From Monosporascus cannonballus (Eukaryota; Ascomycota; Sordariomycetes; Xylariales), in the NCBI GenBank assembly GCA_004154925.1, contig QJNS01000278.1:1-64000 (forward strand): 64,000 nt of DNA. The letters are read 5' to 3'. Shown here in pieces: positions 26,344 to 38,193 of this stretch. Below the pieces are notes generated by a model, which worked only from the letters and a program-made list of their open reading frames with translations, was not told the origin of the DNA and did no database searches. Within the stretch, counting starts at the first letter, position 1. The number at the start of each line of letters is the position of its first letter. A program made the translations under genes and the position numbers.

Positions 26344-26755
26344 TATTACGACCCGATAAGTTACGGCCTCCAGAAACGGTCATAACGGAAAAGGCCAAGA
26401 AAATTATATGGATTAGGTTACGTAACGGATCACCAACTTACTGGTAGTAAGCCAGTAAGCCGGATTACCAATTTACTGGTAATAAGCTAATAAGCCGGAT
26501 TACCAACTTACTGATAATAATCCAGCTAAAGGAAAAGGATATATATATTTATTAATTCTATAATTCAGATAATTTTAATTTACAATATTTATTAATACCA
26601 AATATTTATATTATAATATTGTTACCCAAAGCACCTTTGGTATTACAAGACGTAATACGTTATTATATTTATTGCTCAGATTCCCACGATACTTCTGCTA
26701 ATATAAACCCGTCGACTTAAGGTTTAATAGTTGGTTAAACCGCCTAGCCGTCACA
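26344..26755 (+). repeat. Gypsy-1 3' LTR
   Basis: Starts TATTACGACC (RIP form of TGTTACGACC) and ends GCCGTCACA, followed by the target duplication CTAAT at 26756-26760. It carries the same three 35 bp units as the 5' LTR. Confidence 0.86.
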
Positions 26756-27060
26756 CTAATCGAAACCGTATAAAACTGGATGAAAAATTATATTAAAAAT
26801 AGATAAAAATTCGAAAAAAAATCTTTATATAATAATTTTCGTAAATACGTTAAAATATGCTTGTGTAAAAGTTTTCGAAAAATGGTTATTAAATTTAATT
26901 AAGGAAATACCCGTACGTTATTAAGCTGTTATTAACGCTTAAAAGAGTTATATAAAACATTAAGTTATATTTTTTGAATTATCTTATAAATTATAGTTTT
27001 TATTTGTTATTATAATAGCTTTAACGCCCGTTATTTATTTTATTTGTATTATGTATAACT
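26756..27060 (+). pseudogene. Tc1/mariner transposase fragment 3 (C-terminal part)
   Basis: Reads on from fragment 2 as CTAAT-CGAAACCGT, giving L-I-E-T-V, a stop, then NWMKNYIKN, equivalent to PIENVWNWMK. No clear end is visible. The right inverted end of the transposon lies about 90 bp further on. Confidence 0.6.
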
Positions 27061-27171
27061 TTAAATATTAGGTATGAGAATTATAAGTACGAAGTTCTTA
27101 ACGAAATGGGCTAATCCAAGGTGGGTTATTATTATGTGGGCCTCGCGGCCCACATACCTAGCAGTGTTTTT

Positions 27172-27319
27172 AAAATTACCCATAACACCATAGTAAGGCT
27201 CCCTTTAGGTAGCTCCGCCGGGTGGCTAAGTAGCTTGTAGCTGGGTATTCCACAGAAACCAAATTACAACGAAACGCGACCTCTCCTATTCCCACATATC
27301 CGACCTTTCTCAGAAGCAT
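27172..27319. other. Spacer between DNA transposon end and kinase pseudogene
   Basis: GC content rises sharply here, in CTCCGCCGGGTGGCTAAG and similar sequence, marking the edge of the RIP block. No feature is recognised. Confidence 0.4.
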
Positions 27320-29728
27320 CACTTGCGCCATAGGAGATTAATCGCGGTCAGAGACCATCAGAAACAATCCTATTGGGAAAGGTCTCGACGCTTTCCACAC
27401 TTCGTTCAGCTCAATCTGCGAAAACAGGAGCATTTCCTATAACGACGCGCTTAATCAATTAGGTTATGAAAGTAAGGTCGACCATCTTCGTTACGATACT
27501 TAATTAACCATGATGCAAACTTCCAGAACTTAACTTTCGATTTCCTTTTAGCACTGCAAAATTTTCGTATCTTTCGTTTACTTCCCTCTACTAACGGAGG
27601 TAGGAATCTTTTTAACGACCGATCAAGGCTTAACTCCGCCATTAATTCCGATAACTTCGATTTCGACCGTACCAAGCCTCTCTTAAATGCGGCCTTCGTT
27701 AATTACCCTAACGATGCCTTTATCTGGGATCAAGTCTATAAAGCCGTCACCGAGACCACACCCCCTCCCCGACCGATAACCTTTTCCTTCCAACAGACCC
27801 CGTAGCTCCACAATACAAGCAGCTTCGCCAATTCGTCGGAACATCGCAAGTACGTAGACGATATGCTGAAAAAGGAGCTCGGTCCTATGTATATAGGGCT
27901 CGGCGACTTCCACGAAACATACTTTGGAAACGTGGCCGACCTTAAAACGGCAGCTGAAGCATTTTTCAAACGATGCATGGAAAGCGGCAATCCGCTCTTT
28001 GACGACGGCTGGATGGGATGGCCGAAAAACGCGAACCAGGATAATGTGCTAAATTGGTTTGCTGATTTTAACGAAAAGCTAATGGCATTTGCGGAACATT
28101 ATAAATCGACCCAACCACATCGACGAAGACCGCTGGCACAGCCTAACAAGCCGATCCAAGGCTCCATAGCAAAGCGCAAGATGGATATCGGCTTTATAAG
28201 CGACCCTAAGGCTATTAAAGACTCTTGATACCACTGGCTGCAAATCCTTATACCCGGAGAACTGAAGAGTAATCCTTCTGCCGATACAGCTTCGAAGGCA
28301 TGGCTTAACCTTGGGAGGTACGCGAAAAAAGTTCTTTATGCTTAAGATACTCGCCGCTTTGTCCTAGGCTTTACGATTTGCGGATTGTTTATAAGGATAT
28401 GGGAATTTGATCGTTTGGGGGGGATCGCCTTTGAACAATTCGATATTAACGTATACGGTCTACGGTTTGTATTTATAATCCTCGGGTTCCTTTGGATGAA
28501 TAAGGAGCAGTTAGGGTTCGATCCTACCATTATTACATCAAGCGGCAAACGATATATTAAGATTAAGCGGAATGGCATTCAAGAGCGCCTTATTATCGAT
28601 AAAGTAATAAGGCGCGCGCCCTGCGTCGCTGGCCGGGCAACGACTTGCTGGAAAGCCTACCGAGAAGGAGATGTCCAGACGCCGCTCGTGATTAAGGACT
28701 CCTGGCAGTATACGGAACGGGAAGAAAAAGGCGAGCTATTAAAAGAGGCGACTGGTAAAAGTGCGATTAACGTAACTCGGTATTACCACCACGAAACTAT
28801 ATTTGTCCGTAACAAAGTCGATAAAATACGAAGTAATATTCGAAAAGGGCTAAATATCATGGAGGCGAGAAATTATCGGCCGGAACGATCGGTTCTTTTG
28901 CCGAATACGAATACAGTTGGCGTTCCGCGTTAAGGCCGGAATAACAGCGCCGCTGGCGTAAAGCGATTATCTAGTCAAACAGGCGCCCCCTACTGCGTAA
29001 TAAGCGATTTTGTTCGGTATCTCCAACGAAGGCTGATAATAATACTTTGCCAAATCGGGTACATCGGCGTATCGTTCTTCGTAATTACGGAATACCAATT
29101 TACAAGGCCAGCTTTCGAACGGTTTTGCTTGCAACGTTAAAGGGCTGCATTAAAGGATACGAATCTTTGTACAGGGCAGGTATTTTCCATAAAGACATCT
29201 TAATTAACAATCTCATAATCAATAAGGACGACGACAACCCCTCCTGGTCTTCGTTTTTAATTAACCTTAACCTTGTTATCAAAAAAACAACGAAAATCCG
29301 CTTCGGGAGCAAAAGGAAAAACTGGTACGAAGGCTTTCATGGCAATTGGGACGCTTTTAGGCGAGCAGCATTCCTTTATGCACGATCTCAAGTCATTTTT
29401 CTGGATGCTGTTCTGGATATGCATTCATTACAATGGGCCAGGTAATGATATTAGGTCAACTGAGTTTGAAAGCTGGAATTTCGAGAGCGATAATAAACTG
29501 GTCCGGTCCAAAAAGGGCGTAATTAATAACGAAAAGGATTTCCTCAAGACGGCGGATGACAATTTTACGCCATACTACCGGCCATTGATCTCATGGGTTA
29601 ATAGACTCCGGAGGAGGGTATTCCCAAACGGTGAGAGGTGGAAGAGGTCGGAGCCGGAGCTTTATTCCTCTATGAAGGCAATCCTTCGCGAGGCCCGAAA
29701 GGACCCCGAGGTATTGGCGGACGGATAG
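27320..29728 (+). pseudogene. FunK1-type fungal protein kinase, RIP-inactivated pseudogene
   Basis: Successive plus-strand frames show the FunK1 (fungal-type protein kinase) family in order: NAAFVNYPNDAFIWDQVYKA and KYVDDMLKKELGPMYI; NPLFDDGWMGWPKNANQDNV with RRPLAQPNKPIQGS; VLGFTICGLFIRIWEFDRLG; HRRIVLRNYGIPIYKA; the catalytic-loop equivalent FHKDILINNLIINKDDDNPS; and KTGTKAFMAIGTLLGEQHSF then MHDLKSFFWMLFWICIHY. The gene is broken by stops that look like CGA-to-TGA (28226) and CAA-to-TAA (near 28343) changes. It is also broken by shifts between reading frames near 28.93-29.05 kb and again near 29.27-29.33 kb. The magnesium-binding segment reads FLINLNLVI where FLIDLDLAI is expected, a G-to-A loss of both Asp. 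FunK1 genes are multicopy in many Agaricomycetes and Pezizomycotina and lie near transposons. This copy is very probably non-functional. Confidence 0.85.
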
Positions 29729-30054
29729 CATTGTATCACAGGATTTAATCTTTTATAATCATGAGCATGATAACTGCAGATTATGATGACTGTAGGTAAA
29801 AACGGGCCCAATAGAAATAGTCTATTAGTAATGCCCGTGGTGATAGAGCTAAGGTCCTGATCTGCGGTTGGCAAAAGGGACTCTCTCGATGTCCCTGTAT
29901 GATCACTGAATCAGAATGTCCATCCTACTAAGTCTTATTTCGACAATTCGGCTCTGCTGCACGTAGGTATTTTGACTAGCCAAATGGTTATCGATTTGCA
30001 ATAGCGCCCCATAAACATCATGACGTGCCGGTTTTTAATGGGACGAAAGGTCCT
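29729..30054. other. Spacer between kinase pseudogene and Gypsy-3
   Basis: GC-balanced spacer without a recognisable coding frame. It ends at the left LTR of Gypsy-3. Confidence 0.45.
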
Positions 30055-30429
30055 TGTTACGACACAACCAGATTTGGCCTGCAGAAACGGCCAAGCCAGG
30101 ACCAGGGAATTACAATGTTCCAGGTCACGTGACGGGTGCTTAGCGAAGATCTGCTGAACACGAACAATCGAAGCTGAGCAACCGCTTAGTAAGGCTTTAC
30201 TAAGCAAGGATGAACAGTAACATGGGAATCAAAATATATCCATACGCTTATTAGTTTTCATAATTTAGATAGCAGCAGCTTGCAATAATATATCGTTGCC
30301 CAAAACGCTTTTGGTATTACGAGACGTAATAAGTTATTGTATTTATTGCTTAGAATCTTACAATACTTTTGTTAATATAAATCCGTACGACTTAGGTTTA
30401 ATAGTTAGTTAAACCGTTTAGCCGTTATA
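30055..30429 (+). repeat. Gypsy-3 5' LTR, lightly mutated
   Basis: Starts TGTTACGACACAACC and ends GCCGTTATA. Its first 180 bp keep high GC and many CA/TG dinucleotides, unlike every other LTR in the window except part of the solo LTR. Confidence 0.82.
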
Positions 30430-33400
30430 TATTGTAAGCTTTTGTTTAATAGTGCCGTTAAACTCTGAGTAATACCTTTTAGTTAAGATGTTAACCAGTA
30501 TCCAAGCACCTTTTGCTATCGCGTAATTTTAAACCAGAATTAAGGAACTTAAAAAGCAAATTCAGCAATTTACAAAGTAGGTAGCAGCTATTCCAATTGG
30601 AACTATTATACCAAAGCATAAGGTTAAAAAAGTCTTAACCTTACGATAGGAAAGGAAGCGTTTAAAGTTTTTTTTTATTTAAATACGAGCATATTTTCGT
30701 TTTTATGATTTAAACGAGCTCGTAAATAGAATTTTCGCTGTGGTAATTTTTTTTACGAGAGATGTCTTAGATTAGTTTAAGCCACTTACAAGAGATTATC
30801 TAGAAAACGTTAAGGCCGATTAGGAGAAACTTATTAGATTTTATTTTTTAATTATGAAAATTTTTTAGAAAAATCAAAGGCCAATTTTGAAAATCCTAAC
30901 GAAAAACAAAGAGCAATATAGCAAATTTTGCGATTATAATAAAAAGGACATGTTTCGAAATATATTATTAATTTTAGGAGCTTTATGGCTAATATAAGAT
31001 AGATTAACAATAAAGGCGATAATTCAATCGATATATTTTATAAGAAATTAAAGGATAATATTAAGGATAAAATTATTAAGCTTTTAAAATCCAGAACCTT
31101 AGATCGATATATTATCGAAGCTCTTAAAATCGACAATATGCTGTACGAATAACGTATAGAGAAAAAAGAACAGTACATTCTAAAATACGAAGGCTAGTCG
31201 GCCAATCAGAGAAAAAAGCGTAATGCCTCATTTATATCCCATAGTGCAGCACCAGAACCTATAGATCTCGGAACGATCCAGCGCAGAGATAAAAGCCAGG
31301 TTTAGTGCTATAATTATGGCAAGATGAGATATTACTAAAGCACTTGTAAAAAGCCTAAAAAGTTACGACAAAATAACTAGCCATCTACATTGAAAGAACA
31401 GTATAGGGACAAGAACGACAACAAGGTAATTAACATGATTCGGGCCCAGTACGAGGACGGGCCGTTTCGACAAAAGTTTTCACGAAAAATGTAAAAGACT
31501 AAGAAGTTGGCTCAGAGGGCATCTAAAAAAACAGCAAGATACCTTCGAAAAATAGCTGAAAAAATACTGGAATTAAATAGAAGAAATTTATAGTGGAACT
31601 TTTAACCGATATGAGAAGATGTACGCTATATGTTGTCGAGGACGAAAGTGCCCTGATCATAAAGAATAGAAATAATATATTTACGAAAAACTTGCCCGTA
31701 TGTATAATAAAAGATTCGATTTTCTAAATCGAATGAAAAATAATAAAAACGATAAATAATAATATCGATATCTCCGATCTACAGCCCCAAAATATAATAT
31801 TTATTAGCTAGCCGAAATAGAAAGTTAGATTAAAAAAAGTAATACCCGTAAAAAAACCCTTTTTTGTTACTATAAATAATTTAATTACTAAATCGAAAAG
31901 GGGTTCATCTAGCATACGGTAAAAAGGCATTGCCAGAAAATTATTACGGATTTTTATTTTCAGTTAATATTTACTACGAATTTTAACGAAAAAAAAGTTA
32001 TTAAGGAAAGAATACGTTAATTTATAGGCGAATTTTAGAATAATAACTAATATAACGGATAATAAGATATAGTTGAAATTAGAGCAAAATTAGAAATAAT
32101 TAATATAATTCGAAAGAATAATACGCTGGTAATAACGATAATTATAATAGCTTAACGTACTATATATAGAAATATAGATAAAGCTTTATAAATTCAAAAA
32201 GAAATTAAAAGAAAAAGATTACCTATAAAGAAGCTATAAAATAACTGTAAGATAAGCGAGGGTGCGACGCTAACCACAATACTAAAAGGTCAACAATTCC
32301 AAACCCTAATTGGGATTTGGATATCCTAATCCACCTTATAAGAACTAGCTGCGCATATCATCACAATAACAAAATCTCGAATAGTTAGAAAAGGCTTCTA
32401 AAAAGAGCTTTAAATAGAACAATAAAAGCCGTTAATAACTTTATTACATAGCATATAGGGATCGAAACGTACTGGTATATCGTAATAGTGGACTGCAAAG
32501 CTCTGGGCGGAAATTATATTATATCGAATATAATTAATAAATTCAAATTATTATAGAAATGCAAATTAAAACCTTATATAACAAGAAATATCGAATGTTA
32601 AGAATTTGCTTATAATAACGAGAAAATTATACGTGAAATAAATACTTCGAGATATTTATTTAAAAACGATGCCAATTAATTAATTTTAATATCTTAGTAT
32701 CTGAAAATTATAATATAATCTTGAAATTATTATGGATACGTCTGTACGAAATCTTAATTAATGAAAAAACTAGTCAAGTAAAGTTTGTCTTAAATCTTAT
32801 CAATAAACAAAAAAAAGAATTAAGATTTTAATATTCGATCAAAAATCACGACCAATATAGATATAAGAATATGATAAAATTCTTACCACTTAAGAAAACA
32901 AGATATAAAAAAATATAGGTATCAAACAAAATATAACATATTATTATTAATATCAGATCGAAACTAAGGCAACTAAATAACAATCTAAAATAACAGCACC
33001 AAATATTAGAAAATCTAAGTAATATATTATTATAATACTATAAATATAAACAATTCTTTAAAAAGAAGTCCGATACGAAATTAATAGAATATAGCGAATG
33101 AGATTATAGAATAATTTTTAAAAAAGGACTTTCGACGAAGTTTTACCTTATATATAAACTTAACGAAAACGAATTACGAATTCTTAAACAATATCTAAAA
33201 AATCAGCTATAAAAAGGATAAATTCGCTCTTTTAAATTACTAGCAAATTATCTAATGTTTGTCGTATCTAGGAAAATCAAAAGATTATAATTTACAGTTA
33301 ATTATTAATAATTAATAGATATTATTATTAAAAATTGAATACTATTACTTTTAATTGCGGAAATAAAAAACAGATTTTACGGAGCTAAATATTTTATAAT

Positions 33401-36400
33401 ATTCGATCTTAAAAATAAATATAAGCGTATTAAAATTAAACAAAATATATAAATAAAAAACTACTTTTAAAACAAAATACGGATTATTTAAATATTTAGT
33501 TACGCTAATAGAACTTACAAACGTACCAGCAACTTTTTAGCGAATAATAAATTATGTATTACGAAAATATCTCGATATTTTTAATATATAATATCTCGAC
33601 GATATTCTAATTTATTCGAAAGTAAAAAAAGCATACGTAGTATACGTTTATAAGGTCTTTTAAGATTTACAGAATATACGGCTATTAATAAACGAAAAAA
33701 GAATCGGTTCTACAAATAAAAAATAAAATATTTAGAATATATTATTACTCTAAAATATATCAAAATAAATCCAAAGAAAATTAATGCGGTTATAAAATAG
33801 CAAACGTTAATAATAGTTAAAAAAGCACAGATATTTCTTAAATTCGCCAATTATTCTAGAAAATTTATTCAAAACTTTAGTAAAATATCAATATTCTTAA
33901 TTAAATTATCTAAAAAAGAAAAAAAGTTTAAATAAACGCTTACAATTAAAAAGCCGTTTCGAAAATTCAAAAATACGATTATTAACGAATTAATGTTAAT
34001 TATGTAAGATTTAATACGCTTCGTTAAATTAAAACTTGATATTTCAGATTATACATTAGGCATAATAATCGGATAACGAAATAATTAAAATAAATTATAT
34101 CTTATTGCATTTTTCTTAAACAAATTAAAAGAAACAGAACTTAATTACGGTATTTTAAATAAAAGATTTATGGTTATTGTTATGGTTTTTCGAAAATTCA
34201 AGTATTTGCTAAAAGAAAGCTTATATTAGATCAAAGTCTATACAGATTATTAAAATTTTACCCGTTTTATTACTACTAGAAAAACATATAGGACAACAGT
34301 TAAAATATATAAAAGAATTAGCGAATTTCGATTTCGTTATTATCTATAAAAAAAGCTCAGAAAACAACAAAGCTAATATCTTAAGTAAACGACCGAACCT
34401 CGAAAAAAATTAGTTAAAATTAATTATACAATTTTCGATACCATTATAGAAAGATATTTACGTTTGCGACAAATTACGATAATTCGAGCAGTACCTACCG
34501 ATACATATCAAAAATTCCAGTAATATAATAGCGGTTTTAAAAAAAACTAAAAAACTGTCAAAATATAAATTCTGAAGAAATATCAGAAAAGTCTACTACG
34601 AAAAATATACGATTATTAATTACATAAATATTTAGAGATTTACAAAAGCTTAAAAGATTATAACGAATTTATTAATATCATAATATGTAATTAATAATAT
34701 GAAAAATTAGATAAAAATGTAATATTTTCGTTAAAATCAATATACCGCGATATAAATCTTACGAAAAGTTATAACTATTATCAGTTACAAAACGACCATA
34801 ATATTTAATTATATTCGATTTTATTATCAAACGTTTATGATTAAAAGATTCCGTTATACAAGTATATTATAATAGCATTTTTATAATGATTAACGAATTT
34901 ACGAAGTTTTTCTATTTTTTACTATATTATAAAAATATAAACGCCGAATAAATAATTTATATATATTTTAGAGACATTTTTAACATATATATACTATTAA
35001 TAAAATTTATTTTAAATAAAGAATTAATATTTGTATTTAAATTTTAGCAAAGCCTTATAATATATATTACCTTATATTATAAGTTGTTTAATATTTTTAA
35101 ATTATACATACATATATAAACGGAACAAATATATCAAATTTTAAAAACTTATTTACGATATTATATAAATTATAAACAAAATACCTGGGTTAAAAAATTA
35201 CTAATCGTATAATTGATTTATAATACCAATTATTACAAAAATATTAAAATAATATCTATAAACGTTAATTTTGATTTTACTTGAAAAGTTTATAAAAAAG
35301 TACGTAATAATGGTCTAATTAATATTAAAAAAATTCTTATATTAACTTACTTTAAATAATTACATTAAAAAATAAACAGAGAACTAACATTTATACGAAA
35401 TTAAATATGTAAATATTAAAATTGACAAATGTTAAAAAATAAACTTTTAAAAAAGAAAAACTTATGTTTTCGCTCCCAAAAATCTTTAAACGAAAAGACT
35501 GAGCAAAAAAAACTGATTTTAAATATATTAATCAGTGTAAAATTGCTAAAAAAAAATTTCAGAAAATAATTATTAACTAAAATTTCCATTAAAAATTAAA
35601 TTTTATCCGATCTTTTACGTTTTCTTACTCGAATTAATAGCAGATATAATTAAGGCACATACGGTACAGAACGATATAAAATGGAGGACGATACGATATA
35701 TAAAATGGAAAAAATATTCGACATACGAAAAGAAAACGGATTTATTCAGTTTCTAATCAAATGAAAAAAGCATTCGAACTCCGAGAACACCTGAGAACCC
35801 GCCAAAAACCTTATTAACGCCCAACACCTGTTGAAAAACTTTTACCAGCAATATCGAAACCGCTAGAAATAATCGCGTCCTAATTAACGTTTTCGATGGA
35901 CCAATCGGTATTGTCGATACCGAACCAATTTGTAAGATTAATGGAAGGAATTAATACGGCTATAAAAACCTCGGCATTGTCCTGTTTTTGGCACTTTTGC
36001 TACTTTAACTTCTTTAACGATTATAACTTCTTTTGTATCATTATTTTTTCGAACGAATTTTTTTTTCTATTTTTAGAAACGAATTAAACGCTCGATAATT
36101 TCGTTTATTCCCTACTAATAACGTTTTTGCAATTGCAAAAAATATTTTTCCGTAAAACCTTCTTTTCGTTCTACGCGTTAGTTTTTAACACGAATATTTT
36201 CTCAAAACTAAAAGAAAATACCGGTTCCGTTACAAGAATATTTGCGTTTAACGCAAGCTTTACATTTAGAAACGTTTTTTATTATTTCGTATTTCCAACC
36301 CTTTGAAAAATATAAGGAGCATAACATAATTTCAGAACTAAATTCGTTAAAAATAATAAACAATTTCTGTCGACAAATAATAACGGATGAAATCTAACAA

Positions 36401-36496
36401 TAATTTTTAATAACGCAACCCGATAACTTATAAAACAAACGATACTTACGAGAGAAAAATAATTTTAAAGGCACAATTTTAGAAAAAGAGAGATCG

Positions 36497-36864
36497 TATT
36501 ACGATATAACCAGGCTTAACCTACAGAAACAATTAAGCTAGAACTAGAAAACTATATTATTTCAGGTTACATAACGAGTACTTAGCGAAAATCTATTAAA
36601 TACGAAGAATCGAAATTAAATAACTATTTCATAAAGCTTTATTAAATAAAGATAAAAAGTAACAAAATCAAAATATATACGTTTATTAATTTCTATAATT
36701 TAAATAATAATAACTTATAATAATATATCGTTACTTAAAACGCTTTTAATATTAGGAGACGTAATATATTACTATATTTATTGCTTAGAATCCTACGATA
36801 CCCCTGCTAATATAAACCCGTACAACTTAGATTTAATAGTTGATTAAACCGTCTAGCCGTCACA
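36497..36864 (+). repeat. Gypsy-3 3' LTR, heavily RIP-mutated
   Basis: Starts TATTACGATA and ends GCCGTCACA. It aligns with 30055-30429; most differences are C-to-T and G-to-A relative to the left copy. Confidence 0.82.
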
Positions 36865-38193
36865 AGTTGTCGGATCAGTATAACTTATTACCAGATAAAC
36901 TTTACGGGATATTGAATAACGATTTAAAAAATTCGAATAAAATCGAAAATAACGAGGACGAAAATCAGGCATTCCGAAAATCTTCATATATTATTAGTTG
37001 GACTGTTGAAGTAAGTGGATTTCAGTATAAAGGAGCTGTATTCAAGGATTAATTTTACAGAGAAAGAAAAAGACTAATTAATGTTAAAAATAAGAGCGTT
37101 ACTAAAAGATAAGCAAATAAGATTATCGAAAAGTCAAACTTTAACGCTTGCTTAAAACCGGCCGTTTTCTCGAAATAATTTAGATTTATCGTTATAATTA
37201 TAGCAAACTAGGCCGGTAATTATTAAGTTAAAGCGATAAGTAATACAGTTAATATATTCGTAAGTTTTAATAGCGGATTAAATTTGATATAAGGCTAATT
37301 CTTCCTTTTTTTTCTTTGTTATTATTTATTTTTATTATATAATATTTAAATTTTTACTATAGGAAACATTTAATTATATAAATTAAAATTAAAGAAATAA
37401 TCGTAAAATAATAATGCTGTATATATTATTATTCTTATAATAAGGAAATAAAGGTTTTTAAAGTAAAATACCTAGGTAAATTTTGAAAACTTTTTTCAAT
37501 TGCTTTATATTACTTTACATACTCCACCTTTCCAAAAAAAATCCCCTATACCTATACCTAATCAAAAATTTGTCAAATATCTACCTATTAATGTACCGCC
37601 ATTATAATCAACAACTTTACGCCATTGTAATAACAAATTTAATTATAATAATAAAGTTTTATTAAAATAATCATAAAATAATTATTTGCTAATAATTTAA
37701 TAGCTGCAATGGTGGCTAAAATGGCACCGGCCTCACCGGTGGCCAGGTATCTGGAGGTTAAAAATGCTTTCATTCTCGTATGAACAGCGGAACAAGATAT
37801 CGTACTACTTTACCCAAATGTTTTAACAATTTGCTCTTCGGTGAAGGGGTAAGGCGACGGTAAAATCCGGAGTTTGAAATTAGATAGGCTGTCACATAGG
37901 GTGGTCGCAGAATGATCAACACGCCTTAAGAGTGATCAAATGATAATACAGTTTCATTGAGTTTGGTGTCGGCGGTCTTGACCCCGTCTACACATTTCGC
38001 TGCGAGTCTCTCGTATACACAGATCGATAGGAGTAGTAGTGGTGGTACAGAAGACTGCTACCCTCTCCGTTTCCGCGTGTCCAAAAGCAAGCAGACCCTT
38101 TTCTTCTTTCTAGCGTCTAATCCGATGCCTAGATAGACGGATCCCCAGTATGTGTGTTTTCTCTATAGTAATACAACGTGGTGTAAGCTTCTA
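36865..38193. other. AT-rich flank passing into the second gene island
   Basis: The first 800 bp are AT-rich and degraded; a 70-residue open stretch starting at 36840 overlaps the LTR and has no recognisable domain. At about 37.7 kb composition switches abruptly to GC-balanced (GGCACCGGCCTCACCGGTGG). The last part is the 3' flank of the COQ1-type gene. Confidence 0.5.

Larger units (their letters stand above)
12699..26755 (+). mobile_element. Gypsy chromovirus 1, RIP-degraded, interrupted by a second Gypsy
   Basis: LTRs 12699-13116 and 26344-26755 flank a plus-strand internal region; the target duplication CTAAT (12694-12698 and 26756-26760) is exact. A polypurine tract (GGGGAAAAGGAAATCG) precedes the right LTR. 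Protein remnants in order: a gag-like region (13.8-15.0 kb), protease-like LGGNYIVPDIINKLKLL near 22.4 kb, reverse transcriptase CYLDDILIF near 23.48-23.51 kb (with FKYLVILIELTNV just upstream), RNase H-like DISDYALNTIIG near 23.93 kb, integrase SIFVIINRFTKFSYFLPYY near 24.76-24.82 kb, and a C-terminal chromodomain (YLIKWKKYPNSENT, then EPAKNFINA) near 25.63-25.73 kb. The chromodomain marks it as a chromovirus, a group that targets heterochromatin. Gypsy-2 is inserted at 15011-22288 between gag and protease. Confidence 0.88.
5912..27171 (+). mobile_element. Tc1/mariner-type DNA transposon, RIP-degraded and split by nested retrotransposons
   Basis: The two ends look like inverted repeats. The left reads TTAAAACACTGTCATGTAGC (from 5911), and the complement of the right end near 27146-27172 reads AAACACTGCTAGGTATGTGG; both continue into a GTGGG..CGCG stretch. 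The transposase is in three plus-strand pieces, 6296-6619, 12125-12698 and 26756 to about 27060, separated by Copia and Gypsy insertions with exact target duplications. Piece one has an HTH-like segment (YGQIRKAINFTK). Piece two has WVFEY..FNDWYRI..FDE and ends VWPLYSLDLNLI. Piece three continues with E-T-V, a stop, then NWMKNYI. Removing the insertions restores the typical Tc1/mariner order W..V..SDE ... DWPPYSPDLNPIENVW. Stop codons and missing Asp/His residues show it is dead. Copies in related fungi would carry the intact sequence. Confidence 0.8.
30055..36864 (+). mobile_element. Gypsy chromovirus 3, RIP-degraded, related to Gypsy-1
   Basis: LTRs 30055-30429 and 36497-36864 flank a plus-strand internal region. 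A purine tract (AGAAAAAGAGAGATCG) precedes the right LTR. A gag zinc-knuckle remnant reads CYNYGKMRYY, a stop, then STCKK near 31.30-31.35 kb (expected CxxC and His changed to Tyr, as C-to-T changes would do). Protease-like LGGNYIISNIINKFKLL lies near 32.5 kb, reverse transcriptase YLDDILIYS at 33592-33618, integrase-like SIFIMINEFTKFFYFLLYY near 34.88-34.94 kb, and a chromodomain remnant (FLIK, stop, KKHSNSENT, stop, EPAKNLINAQHLLKN) near 35.75-35.83 kb. The LTR 3' half and internal frames closely follow Gypsy-1, so the two are sister families. No matching target duplication is visible: left flank GTCCT, right flank AGTTG. Confidence 0.85.

Noticed and set aside
36840..37052. 70-codon plus-strand frame
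   Set aside because: It starts inside the Gypsy-3 3' LTR and continues into AT-rich flank; no domain visible.
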